Below are positions 56,601 through 64,000 of a DNA stretch of 64,000 nucleotides, in pieces. Below the pieces are notes generated by a model. That model did not search any database and was not told where the DNA came from. It saw only the letters and a list, made by a program, of their open reading frames with translations. The first letter of the stretch is position 1. Each line of letters opens with the position of its first letter. Source of the DNA: Limnobacter alexandrii (GTDB lineage Bacteria > Pseudomonadota > Gammaproteobacteria > Burkholderiales > Burkholderiaceae_B); NCBI RefSeq assembly GCF_005871185.1, contig NZ_SWKN01000008.1:310001-374000 (forward strand), in the 5' to 3' direction. A program made the translations under genes and the position numbers.

Positions 56601-58793
56601 TCAGTAGCGCTGCCGAAGATCGGCGCGCAGCAGGTGGTGTGGCACATCCATGGCCCAGCCAGCCGCTGCCAAGGCCAGTGTCTTTGTCAGGTTTACCGGG
56701 GGCTGTTTCAGCGGTATGGGGCTGCGTTGTTCAGATTCAGCTCGATTGCCCATGAAATGAATGTTCTCACCCTGATAAATCACGGCCATTCCACCGTTTT
56801 TCAAATGCTCATTCACAATTGGATTGTCGGCGGTGCTGCTGATCCAGATTACTTTGCCATCACAAAGGTCTTTCAAGGGCAGCAGGCTGACTTCGTCTGC
56901 ATTCACAACGGCATGGCCGCTGCCCAGCACCAGGTCAACCACCGTGCGCATCACATTGAAATGTTGCTCTTTGGTGAGAATGTCCCATTCGTCCAGCCCG
57001 TCCATGCTGCCCAGGCTGGTAATTACCGCCAGGCTTGAGCGGTCGAAAGGCAAGCCTTCGGACAAGATGGTACTGGCCTTGACCTGCATCACCAAGGTGT
57101 CGAGGTTTTTGTTGATCAGGCAGTTGCGGCCCGATTGCCAGTTGGCCGAGGGCGTTTTGTTAATAGTGCGGCCATTCATGACCAAGCCCTGATCGCTGGC
57201 CAAACCAACCCGGTGGCCCTGGTCTTCCAGAATTTCAGTGAGTTCCGGGCCGAAACCATCTATTTCATCGCCGCCCGAGTAAGAAATGGTGGGGATTCGG
57301 CCATTCGCATCGCCGGGAAACAGCGACTCGATGATCGGTTTGCCCACATTGCGTGGTTGCCCCTTGGCAGGTTTGATGTGCATGATCAAGCCTGGCCCAG
57401 CGTTGACTTCAACCACTGCCAGCGATTGCGCTTTCGGCGATTGGTCAATGTGCTCACACACCAGGTCGATGCCCGCAACGTCCAGCCCTACCACACGTGC
57501 AGCCATACAGCACAAGCGCGCAATTTCAGGATGAATCAAGTCGGTGACATCTTCCGAGGCATTGCTGTTTCGTTCAATCAGCACTTTCAAGCCGTCGTCA
57601 ATTACTGAGGAGGCTGTGTATCCCTGGCGTTGTACTTCCAGAAATACAGCGGGGTTTTTCTCAATATTGACAGGGCGCAGGGGGAAAATTTCTGATTCGC
57701 CACGGCGCGGATCAATATTGATTTGTTGATTGCAAAGTTCCTGCAAGGTTGATTTTCCGTCACCGACCACATGAACCAATTCGCCACGAGACACCGCTGC
57801 CACCTGGTAATTCACCACCAACACGCGATGCTCAGTACCTCGAATGAATTTTTCAACAATCACACCTGAATAGCTTTCTTTGTCTGCCAGTGGCCATGCG
57901 GTTTTTACGTCTTCTTCTTTGGTCAACTCAAGTGAAACGCCGCGTCCCCAGTTGCCGTCGACCGGCTTTACAACCACGGGCACGCCGATGTCTTGCGCAA
58001 TTTCCCAAGCGTGCTCCGGGCTCTTGGCGATTTCGCCTTCGGGAACCGGCACGCCACATTGGGCCAGCAATTCCTTGCACAGGTCTTTGTCGGCAGCGAT
58101 ACCTTCGGCAATGGCTGAGGTTCTCGATGTTTCAGCAGTCCAGATTCGCTGTTGCATGTTGCCGTGCCCCAGTTGAACCAGGTTGCCGTCGTTCAGCCTT
58201 ACGATAGGAATGCGGCGTTCGTAAGCCGCATCCAAAATGTGTTGAGTGCTTGGGCCCAAGCCATGCATGTCGCAGTGATGCTTGATCACTTTGAGTTCGG
58301 CTTGCAGGTCGTAATCCGTTCCTTCGATCGCTGCATGCAACAGGCGTGCACCAGCTTCCAGGCACGCCATACCCACCACAGGGTCGGGTGTGCGAAACAC
58401 CATTTTGTAAACGCCTTCTTTGCTGGTCATTCGGGCCTTGCCGAATCCCACTTCAAGCCCGGCTTGCGTGTGAAGTTCAATCACAATGTGTTCAAGCATG
58501 TGGGCCGCGTAAGTGCCTTCACGCACCCGCAAGAGGAAGCCGCCCGGCTCACCAATTCCGCAGCGGTGGTCAACCAAACCGGGGAGTAAAGCCGTTAATC
58601 GCTCGTAAAAACCCGGCAACAGGTTAGAAGGAAATTGTTCCAGTTCCTGTATGTCAACCAACGCTTCAATGCAACTTCGATAGGTCCAGATATTGGGGCC
58701 GTCAAGCCACATGGTTCGGAGTATTACAAGGCGTTTTTGCGTCATAAGCTGTGTGTCGGCGGGTTTGTTTTCGAGGATTGGATTTTCGATCAA
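56601..58793 (-). CDS. CphA-like protein with degenerate Mur-ligase domain (CphA2/CphA' type)
   Basis: This 730-residue protein aligns with CphA1 through the N-terminal domain (from RTMWLDGPNIWTYRSCIEAL) and the ATP-grasp domain (about 235-490: VVVKPVDGNWGRGVSLEL, then VVEVNAGPGLIMHIKPA). At the place where CphA1 has the P-loop GTNGKTTT it has ISYSGGDEIDGFG (503-515), and the C-terminal domain is about 140 residues shorter. One of the two ligation sites is therefore probably lost. Cyanobacterial CphA2, similarly reduced, repolymerises beta-Asp-Arg dipeptides; whether this protein does is unproven. The TTG start has GGAG six bases upstream. It is the first gene of the cphA'-cphA1 pair, divergent from the ABC transporter. 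Confidence 0.88.
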   Translation of the reverse strand: MIENPILENKPADTQLMTQKRLVILRTMWLDGPNIWTYRSCIEALVDIQELEQFPSNLLPGFYERLTALLPGLVDHRCGIGEPGGFLLRVREGTYAAHMLEHIVIELHTQAGLEVGFGKARMTSKEGVYKMVFRTPDPVVGMACLEAGARLLHAAIEGTDYDLQAELKVIKHHCDMHGLGPSTQHILDAAYERRIPIVRLNDGNLVQLGHGNMQQRIWTAETSRTSAIAEGIAADKDLCKELLAQCGVPVPEGEIAKSPEHAWEIAQDIGVPVVVKPVDGNWGRGVSLELTKEEDVKTAWPLADKESYSGVIVEKFIRGTEHRVLVVNYQVAAVSRGELVHVVGDGKSTLQELCNQQINIDPRRGESEIFPLRPVNIEKNPAVFLEVQRQGYTASSVIDDGLKVLIERNSNASEDVTDLIHPEIARLCCMAARVVGLDVAGIDLVCEHIDQSPKAQSLAVVEVNAGPGLIMHIKPAKGQPRNVGKPIIESLFPGDANGRIPTISYSGGDEIDGFGPELTEILEDQGHRVGLASDQGLVMNGRTINKTPSANWQSGRNCLINKNLDTLVMQVKASTILSEGLPFDRSSLAVITSLGSMDGLDEWDILTKEQHFNVMRTVVDLVLGSGHAVVNADEVSLLPLKDLCDGKVIWISSTADNPIVNEHLKNGGMAVIYQGENIHFMGNRAESEQRSPIPLKQPPVNLTKTLALAAAGWAMDVPHHLLRADLRQRY

Positions 58794-58862
58794 TGTTAAC
58801 TCCGTGTCGCTGGAAATAGTGGTGTAACATCAGCGAATTCGCGAACTGAGGGGGTAATCTCA

Positions 58863-61085
58863 TTGAAAATCGTTGGATTTTCACCGTCTGAAAACGAGGT
58901 ACAACGCCTTTCAGAGGTTTGGGCCGCAAATTCACCAACCCGAGCGGTGTTTGTGGCTGACATGAATACTCGGCGTGAGTTTTCTCGCAGCCTTGTAGCC
59001 TTTAACGCCTATGAATTAATTGTGGTAGACAAGGAATTGCAGGTGCCTGTTTTTAAAGCACCTTTCTCAAGCATTGAGAACATTTCCATGTCCGATCATT
59101 CCGGTCTTTCTACGGTCTTGATTCAGGTCGATTCCGGGCAGGTATTTCGCTTCTACGCAAGCTTCAGTTTGCACCGTGCACTCGAAGAATTTGTCGAATT
59201 GCTGGAAACCGCTGTGCGTGAATTTGAGCAGGGCACTGCTCACACTGCGCAAATTCAGCATCCGGTGCCGCGCTTGCTGGCCGATGAAGATCTGGAGGAC
59301 AATGGTTTTGAAGAACCCGTGTCTTCTCGCGCTTTGCTTCGTTTGTGGCGTTTTGCGCATCCGTATCGCTGGCGTTTGTTTGCCGGGCTGATTCTTACTT
59401 TGCTGTCGACCGCTGCAACCTTGGTGGCGCCTTACCTGTCCATGCCACTCATGGACGAGGTGCTGATTCCATTTCAGAACGGCCAGCCCATGAACACCGA
59501 ACTCGCAACCTTTTATCTAGGCGGGTTGTTGATTTCCGCCGTGGTGGCGGCTGGCCTGAGTTGGGCTAGAACCTACTTGCTGGCTTTGGTTTCCGAGCGA
59601 ATTGGCTCGGATTTGAGAACCACCACCTTTAATCACTTGATGAGTTTGTCACTTGACTATTTCAGCGCGAAACGCACGGGCGATTTGATTGCGCGTGTCA
59701 GCGCTGAAACCGATCGAATCAATTTGTTCCTCTCCCTGCATGCACTCGATTTCATCACCGATGTGATCATGATTTTGATGACAGCGATCATTCTGATGAA
59801 TATCGATTTTGAGCTGGCCTTGCTCACCTTGCTGCCATTGCCAATCATCGCCTGGATGATTCACCTGGTTCGCGAGAAGCTGCGCACGGGGTTTGAGAAA
59901 GTCGACCGGGTGTGGGGTGAGGTGACCAATATTCTGACCGACACCATCCCCGGTATTCGTGTGGTGAAAGCCTTTGCACAGGAACGCAGAGAGTCGGATC
60001 GCTTTCTGAAAGCCAACACCCGCAACCTGGAAGTGAACGACCGCATCAACAAAACATGGTCCCTGTTTGCGCCCACAGTCAGTTTGCTGACTGAACTTGG
60101 CATTCTCGTAATTTGGGCTTCAGGCATCTGGATGATCATGAACAACGACATCACGGTGGGTGTGCTAACTGCTTTCCTGGCCTACATCGGTCGCTTTTAC
60201 ACGCGCCTGGATTCCATGAGCCGGATTGTGTCTGTAACCCAAAAAGCAGCGGCTGGCTCCAAGCGCATTTTCGACATTCTCGATTACAAGTCGTCTGTGC
60301 CCGAAGCTGTGAATCCGGTGAAAATCGACCAGTTGAAAGGCGAGCTTGAACTTCGCAATGTGTCGTTCCGTTACGGAAGCCGGCAGGTACTTGATGGTGT
60401 GAACCTGAAAGTGAAGCAGGGTGAAATGGTCGGCTTGGTGGGTCACAGTGGTTCAGGCAAATCAACGTTGGTGAACTTGCTGTGCCGTTTCTACGATGTA
60501 AGCGATGGTGAAGTGCTGGCCGATGGCATCGATATTCGAAAGATTGAAATGGCCAGCTACCGCAGAAATATCGGCCTGGTGTTGCAAGAACCTTATTTGT
60601 TTTTTGGCACCATCGCCGAAAACATTGCCTATGGACGCCCCGACGCCACCCGAGAGGAAATTATTGCGGCTGCGCGGCTTGCACATGCCCACGAATTCAT
60701 TCTGCGCCTTCAGCACGGTTACGACTCGCTGGTGGGCGAGCGTGGCCAGAGCTTGTCGGGCGGTGAACGTCAGCGAATTTCAATTGCACGCGCCTTGTTG
60801 ATCGACCCGAAAATCCTGATTCTGGACGAAGCGACCAGTTCGGTCGATTCTCAAACCGAGAAAGAAATTCAGAAGGCTCTGGACAACTTGGTGAAGGGAA
60901 GAACCACCATTGCCATTGCGCACCGGCTTTCAACCTTGCGCAAAGCCGACCGAATTGTGGTGATGGACCGTGGCAAGGTGGTTGAAGAAGGGCCACACGA
61001 TGAATTGCTGGCCGCGAAATCACATTTCTGGCACTTGCACCAGGCCCAGGAAAAATTGAAGCAGGAGCAAGCCCAATATGAGTGA
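58863..61085 (+). CDS. ABC transporter, fused permease/ATPase, cyanophycin-locus type
   Basis: The 740-residue protein begins with an unusual soluble N-terminal region of about 160 residues (SPSENEVQRLSEVWAANSPTR to LEEFVELLETAVREFEQG), of mixed alpha/beta character. A type IV ABC exporter membrane domain follows, six helices at about 170-470. The ATPase has Walker A GLVGHSGSGKSTLVNLL, the Q loop, signature LSGGERQRISIARALL, Walker B ILILDEATSSVD and the H loop IAIAHRLSTL. Related ABC genes are linked to cphA genes in betaproteobacteria, with DUF1854 downstream as here. Substrate and direction are unknown. The TTG start has a weak GAGGGGG-like site upstream. The stop overlaps the DUF1854 start by eight bases. 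Confidence 0.9.
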   Translation: MKIVGFSPSENEVQRLSEVWAANSPTRAVFVADMNTRREFSRSLVAFNAYELIVVDKELQVPVFKAPFSSIENISMSDHSGLSTVLIQVDSGQVFRFYASFSLHRALEEFVELLETAVREFEQGTAHTAQIQHPVPRLLADEDLEDNGFEEPVSSRALLRLWRFAHPYRWRLFAGLILTLLSTAATLVAPYLSMPLMDEVLIPFQNGQPMNTELATFYLGGLLISAVVAAGLSWARTYLLALVSERIGSDLRTTTFNHLMSLSLDYFSAKRTGDLIARVSAETDRINLFLSLHALDFITDVIMILMTAIILMNIDFELALLTLLPLPIIAWMIHLVREKLRTGFEKVDRVWGEVTNILTDTIPGIRVVKAFAQERRESDRFLKANTRNLEVNDRINKTWSLFAPTVSLLTELGILVIWASGIWMIMNNDITVGVLTAFLAYIGRFYTRLDSMSRIVSVTQKAAAGSKRIFDILDYKSSVPEAVNPVKIDQLKGELELRNVSFRYGSRQVLDGVNLKVKQGEMVGLVGHSGSGKSTLVNLLCRFYDVSDGEVLADGIDIRKIEMASYRRNIGLVLQEPYLFFGTIAENIAYGRPDATREEIIAAARLAHAHEFILRLQHGYDSLVGERGQSLSGGERQRISIARALLIDPKILILDEATSSVDSQTEKEIQKALDNLVKGRTTIAIAHRLSTLRKADRIVVMDRGKVVEEGPHDELLAAKSHFWHLHQAQEKLKQEQAQYE

Positions 61086-61545
61086 CTGGCGATTGCGTGA
61101 ATCAACACAGGGCAAGTTGGCCTTGTACAAAGGTGAGGCACTGGTGGCGGACCATGTTATGCCAGTGCTTGCCTTTCCGTTTTCAGCACCCGATGAAAGC
61201 ATTTCTATTGTGGATGAGTACAGCAAGGAGCTGGCTTGGCTGAACAGGCTTGATGAGTTGGATGCCGATTCTCAAGCTGTGGTGAAGGATTATTTGGCTG
61301 TGCGCGAATTCAGGCCCAAGGTGCTTCGTATTACCTCGGTGTCGACGTACTCCACGCCCAGCATCTGGACTCTTGAAACCGACAAAGGGCCCTGCAAGTT
61401 CGAGCTGCCCACTGATGAAAGTATTCGACGACTGGGTGGCAGCCGCTTGGTGCTAACCCATGCCAATGGCATGCAGTTCATCATCGAAGACCTCTTCGCG
61501 CTTGACGCCCGAAGCCGCCAAATTCTTGCCCGCTTCATGGCTTAA
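61078..61545 (+). CDS. DUF1854 family protein (cyanophycin-locus associated)
   Basis: This 155-residue soluble protein has the DUF1854 pattern: GEALVADHVMPVLAFPFSAPDESISIVDEYSKEL, then LAVREFRPKVLRITSVSTYSTPSIWTLETDKGPC and the tail LTHANGMQFIIEDLFALDARSRQILARFMA. It has no signal peptide or membrane helix. It begins inside the end of the ABC transporter gene (ATG at 61078, eight-base overlap), so the two are surely co-translated. Its biochemical role is unknown; physical coupling to the transporter or to cyanophycin granules is inference. A terminator follows. Confidence 0.88.
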   Translation: MSDWRLRESTQGKLALYKGEALVADHVMPVLAFPFSAPDESISIVDEYSKELAWLNRLDELDADSQAVVKDYLAVREFRPKVLRITSVSTYSTPSIWTLETDKGPCKFELPTDESIRRLGGSRLVLTHANGMQFIIEDLFALDARSRQILARFMA

Positions 61546-61548
61546 AAA

Positions 61549-61580
61549 AAACACCTGTGAGCAATCGCTGACAGGTGTTT
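61549..61580 (+). terminator. Intrinsic terminator after DUF1854
   Basis: AAACACCTGT (61549-61558) pairs with ACAGGTGTTT (61571-61580) around a 12-base loop, right after the stop. It may serve both strands, ahead of flhC's end on the other strand. The 80 bases between it and flhC show nothing further. Confidence 0.75.
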
Positions 61581-61662
61581 GAATTGTCCTTGTACTACGG
61601 GACAGGGGAGAGAGACAAAAAACAAGCTACTGCTTGGTACAACGGCACTGCAATTCAATTCT

Positions 61663-62229
61663 TTAGGCAGTTTCCAGCATGCTTTCTTCGTTGAAGAAGC
61701 GGGTGGCTGCGTCCTGCTTGGTTTTTCCGGCCCGGGAAGGCATATTGCACAGGCCACATTCGTAGTTGTTCACCAAGTCGTAGGTGTGCACCACAAAGTT
61801 GCCCGAGCAGGTTTTACATGCAGTGGTGGTCAACATGCCGGCATCAAAAAACTTCACAAGGCGCCATGCGCGGGTTAGCGACAACACTTCAGGCAAACCC
61901 AAGGCGCTAATTTGCTCGCGATACAGCTTGTAAGCTTTCACCAGGCATTCACCGTCTTCAAGGTCGGTGTGCTTGATGCAAGTGGAGTAAAAATTCATGA
62001 ACAGGGAGCAATGGATGTTTGGCTGCCAGGTCATGAACCAATCGGTAGAGAAGGGCAGCATGCCCTTGGGTGGCGATTTCTGCTTGATTTCTTTGTACAG
62101 GCGAATCAGGCGTTCACGCGACAGTTGGGTTTCGCTTTCCAGTACTTGCAAGCGTGCATCCAGCTTGATGAGGTCAGAAGCAAGTTTGATTTGGACAGCC
62201 TCAGCCATCAAGGATTTAATCTTTGACAT
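61663..62229 (-). CDS. flhC: Flagellar transcriptional activator FlhC
   Basis: FlhC forms the FlhD4C2 complex that activates class II flagellar genes. From the ATG at 62229 (GGAGAAC upstream) the protein has 188 residues, the usual length. The zinc-binding cysteines are Cys138, Cys141, Cys158 and Cys161 in ACKTCSGNFVVH and ECGLC. The block LGLPEVLSLTRAWRLVKFFDAG precedes them. The frame is open back to 62409, but that part overlaps flhD on the same strand and is not FlhC-like. It follows flhD after 53 bases. Confidence 0.95.
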   Translation of the reverse strand: MSKIKSLMAEAVQIKLASDLIKLDARLQVLESETQLSRERLIRLYKEIKQKSPPKGMLPFSTDWFMTWQPNIHCSLFMNFYSTCIKHTDLEDGECLVKAYKLYREQISALGLPEVLSLTRAWRLVKFFDAGMLTTTACKTCSGNFVVHTYDLVNNYECGLCNMPSRAGKTKQDAATRFFNEESMLETA

Positions 62230-62282
62230 ATCGTTCTCCAGCGCACCCACAGGTGCATGAACCACGGTTGTTTTAAGTGCGC

Positions 62283-62600
62283 TTAAGCTGCAATTTGGGC
62301 ACTGCGGCCAGCCATCAGGATGGCGGCGTGCATGCCCGAAATGGCGCGTTCTTTTCCGTGGTCGGAGAGCAGTTTCCACACGGCAGGGTCTTCGAACCGA
62401 ATGCTGCACATGGGCACATTGTTTGCTGCGATGCGCAAAACCTGTGCGGTGGTCAGTTGGTCCAGCAGGTCTGCTGTGTTTTCATCGATGCCCAGGCGAA
62501 TGATGGCCTCGGCTTTGTCTTCGTTGATGAGTTGTTTGGCCAGAAGCAGGTAAGATAAATTGGCTTCGCGAATTTGTTCCAGTAGTTCATTTGCTTTCAT
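62283..62600 (-). CDS. flhD: Flagellar transcriptional activator FlhD
   Basis: FlhD is the partner of FlhC in the flagellar master regulator. The 105-residue protein from the ATG at 62600 has ELLEQIREANLSYLLLAKQLINEDKAEAIIRLGI and TADLLDQLTTAQVLRIAANNVPMCSIRF, the standard FlhD blocks. Two earlier in-frame starts exist (62609 and 62630); the ATG at 62600 has AGGAGG nine bases upstream and matches the family. No other flagellar genes lie in the window. The 194 bases 62601-62794 must hold the flhDC control region; I see no clear consensus promoter there. Confidence 0.95.
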   Translation of the reverse strand: MKANELLEQIREANLSYLLLAKQLINEDKAEAIIRLGIDENTADLLDQLTTAQVLRIAANNVPMCSIRFEDPAVWKLLSDHGKERAISGMHAAILMAGRSAQIAA

Positions 62601-62794
62601 TTTGAACATCCTCCTATTCAAATCAAGCAATCTTTTTCAGAAGGTTTCGACGCTTCCCACAGACATCGATCCCAGTGAATGTATTGTTGATGAACCGCGA
62701 AAAAAACTAAGCCATCCAATTGCTGTAAGCGAGATCAGCGAGCAGCCATTGAGCATGTAAGAAGAAACCAGACAACGAGACAGGTGAAACAACA

Positions 62795-63673
62795 ATGAGC
62801 AATGCGTTTATGAATTGGCTGTGCCGCAAATTGATCGATTCCAAATGCAAACAAATGGGCCTGGTCAAAAGCAGCATCAACACCGTAGACGGGCGCACCG
62901 TGTACTTCAAGGGTGGGCAAGGGCCCGACATGGTGTTGGTCCACGGCTTTGGTGCCAACAAGGAAAACTGGCTGGCACTGGCCCCGCGCTTGATGCGCCA
63001 TTACACCGTGTGGATTCCCGACCTGATCGGCTTTGGTGAATCAGACAGGCCCAGCAATGCCCGCTTTAATATTGCCGAGCAGGCCGACCGGGTTGTGCGT
63101 TGGCTGGACGCAGTGGGTGTGAAGAATTTCCATGTGATGGGCAATTCCATGGGGGGCTATTTGGCGGGTGCTTTGGCGGCAAACTTTGAAAACCGGGTTC
63201 TCAGTGCGTGTTTGTTGAACCCCGCGGGTGTGAAGGGTACCGAACACACTGCCATAGGGCGGGCTTTTGCGGATGAAGGCAAAATTATTCTCGCGCCCAC
63301 CAATTTTGAAGAATATGAAAAGGTAGTCGACCTTTGCTTCAACGGAAAAGCGCCGCCCATGCCCGGTTTCATGCGCAAATACTTTGGTCGCATGTCGATC
63401 AAGAACAAAGCTTTGCTTGATCGCGTGTTCATGGAATTCGTGAACCCGGATGCCAATGTGAGTTTGAACGACATGGTGCAGAAAACCACGGTGCCCATGA
63501 TGGTGGTGTGGGGCGATTCAGACCAGTTGGTTCACCCCAGCGGCTTGGCTGTGCTGAAAGAGGCCAAACCCGAGATTGTGGATTTGATGCTTGAAAACAC
63601 TGGCCACTGCCCCATGGTGGACAGGGCCTCGCTGGTGTACAAGGCTCACCTGGAATTCATGCCAGCATCTTGA
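62795..63673 (+). CDS. Alpha/beta hydrolase
   Basis: The 292-residue protein has the alpha/beta hydrolase fold: oxyanion-hole motif DMVLVHGFGANKENW, nucleophile Ser118 in VMGNSMGGYLAG, Asp in VVWGDSDQLVHPSG and His in ENTGHCPMVD. A lid region follows the nucleophile (TNFEEYEKVVDLCF). It resembles the lipase/C-C hydrolase group; some members are linked to PHA or aromatic degradation, but the substrate is unknown here. There is no signal peptide. AGGTG sits upstream of the ATG. Its 3' end overlaps the amidase gene on the other strand by 17 bases. Confidence 0.9.
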   Translation: MSNAFMNWLCRKLIDSKCKQMGLVKSSINTVDGRTVYFKGGQGPDMVLVHGFGANKENWLALAPRLMRHYTVWIPDLIGFGESDRPSNARFNIAEQADRVVRWLDAVGVKNFHVMGNSMGGYLAGALAANFENRVLSACLLNPAGVKGTEHTAIGRAFADEGKIILAPTNFEEYEKVVDLCFNGKAPPMPGFMRKYFGRMSIKNKALLDRVFMEFVNPDANVSLNDMVQKTTVPMMVVWGDSDQLVHPSGLAVLKEAKPEIVDLMLENTGHCPMVDRASLVYKAHLEFMPAS

Positions 63674-64000
63674 ATGGTTGGGCTTGCTCAATTTCCAGTG
63701 CAAGCTCAATCAACCGGAATTCATGGCCCATGGCTGCAGCGAAGTGCACGCCCACTGGAATGCCCTCAGTGGTGTGGTGCATGGGCAGGCTGATGGCTGG
63801 CGCGCCGGCCACGTTTTGTGCGGCGGTGAAGGATGCAAAGTTAAGCAGTCTTTCACGGGCCTGCTCAAAAGGCAGATCAAGTCCCAGGTAACCGAGCGGC
63901 GGTGCGGGCTGGCCCAGTGTGGGGCTCAGTAGTACATCAAGGTCGGTAAACGCAGTGGCATATTGGGCTTCAAACTGGTAAAGCCTGCGCAAGGCAAAGG
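63657..64000 (-). CDS. Amidase, C-terminal part (5' end beyond window)
   Basis: The frame runs from its stop at 63657 to the window edge without a stop, about 114 residues. The visible part has the late amidase-signature-family blocks YATAFTDLDVLLSPTLGQPAPP, then NVAGAPAISLPMHHTTEGIPVGVHFAAA and the end region FRLIELALEIEQAQPF. The Ser-Ser-Lys catalytic triad lies upstream, outside the window. An indoleacetamide hydrolase/GatA-like amidase of unknown substrate is likely. It converges on the alpha/beta hydrolase gene with a 17-base overlap. Confidence 0.88.
   Translation of the reverse strand, partial: FALRRLYQFEAQYATAFTDLDVLLSPTLGQPAPPLGYLGLDLPFEQARERLLNFASFTAAQNVAGAPAISLPMHHTTEGIPVGVHFAAAMGHEFRLIELALEIEQAQPFKMLA

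Noticed and set aside
53953-61545. Cyanophycinase or isoaspartyl peptidase gene within the cyanophycin locus
   Set aside because: Looked for on both strands; every long frame here is either one of the four named genes or its antisense shadow.
62230-62409. 60-codon upstream extension of flhC
   Set aside because: Runs through the end of flhD, is Arg/Pro/His-rich and unlike FlhC; the internal ATG has a good ribosome binding site.

Overview
The window reads as a chromosomal segment of a betaproteobacterium of the order Burkholderiales. The evidence is gene order (surE-pcm-nlpD-rlmD; ndk-rlmN-rodZ-ispG-hisS-yfgM-bamB-der; leuC-leuD-leuB-asd-fimV-truA-trpF-trpB-trpA-accD-folC-dedD-cvpA-purF), a lexA-imuA-imuB-dnaE2 cassette, and two cyanophycin synthetase-like genes beside a DUF1854 gene. 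Base composition is moderate, slightly above half G+C by eye. A Limnobacter-like organism would fit, but that name is a low-confidence guess. No rRNA, CRISPR array, insertion sequence, prophage or integrase gene was seen.

Layout. 1-1.4 kb: an edge fragment, a type III secretion chaperone-like gene and an ECF sigma factor, all of possible accessory character. The sigma gene has an ECF/hrp-box-like promoter upstream, so a secretion locus may lie to the left of the window. 1.6-3.6 kb: parE. 3.6-9.5 kb (minus strand): lexA-imuA-imuB-dnaE2, a mutagenic SOS operon behind a clear LexA box that overlaps the lexA promoter. 9.8-14.3 kb: yaaA, surE, pcm, nlpD, rlmD; no rpoS sits between nlpD and rlmD. 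14.5-15.2 kb: a Bax-inhibitor-1 family membrane protein. 15.4-24.2 kb: ndk, rlmN, rodZ, ispG, hisS, yfgM-like, bamB, der. 24.2-29.5 kb: Mpo1-like protein, CBS protein, FAD oxidoreductase, aroC, an MFS transporter and an M48 lipoprotein protease.

29.7-46.4 kb is a long biosynthetic stretch for leucine, aspartate-family amino acids, tryptophan, malonyl-CoA, folate and purines, with an entericidin-like micro-lipoprotein between leuC and leuD. It ends with a strong terminator after purF, then lysC, tRNA-Ser(GCU) and a diacylglycerol-kinase-like gene. 47.7-51.0 kb is a small signalling and stress cluster: DUF1328 membrane peptide, CHASE3-like histidine kinase, NarL-type regulator, BON-domain periplasmic protein and a stand-alone receiver. 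51.0-54.0 kb is a nitric-oxide detoxification unit: hmp and a divergent NorR-type activator, with a near-consensus sigma-54 promoter for hmp and three GT-N7-AC candidate NorR sites between them. 54.0-61.6 kb is a cyanophycin locus: cphA1 and a second CphA-like protein that lacks the Mur-ligase P-loop, divergent from an ABC transporter with an unusual N-terminal domain and a DUF1854 protein. 61.7-64 kb holds flhC and flhD, an alpha/beta hydrolase and the 3' part of an amidase gene running off the edge.

Most of the window is core housekeeping. The regions best worth a second look are the ECF sigma/chaperone pair, the NorR-sigma-54-hmp control region and the cyanophycin transporter locus.
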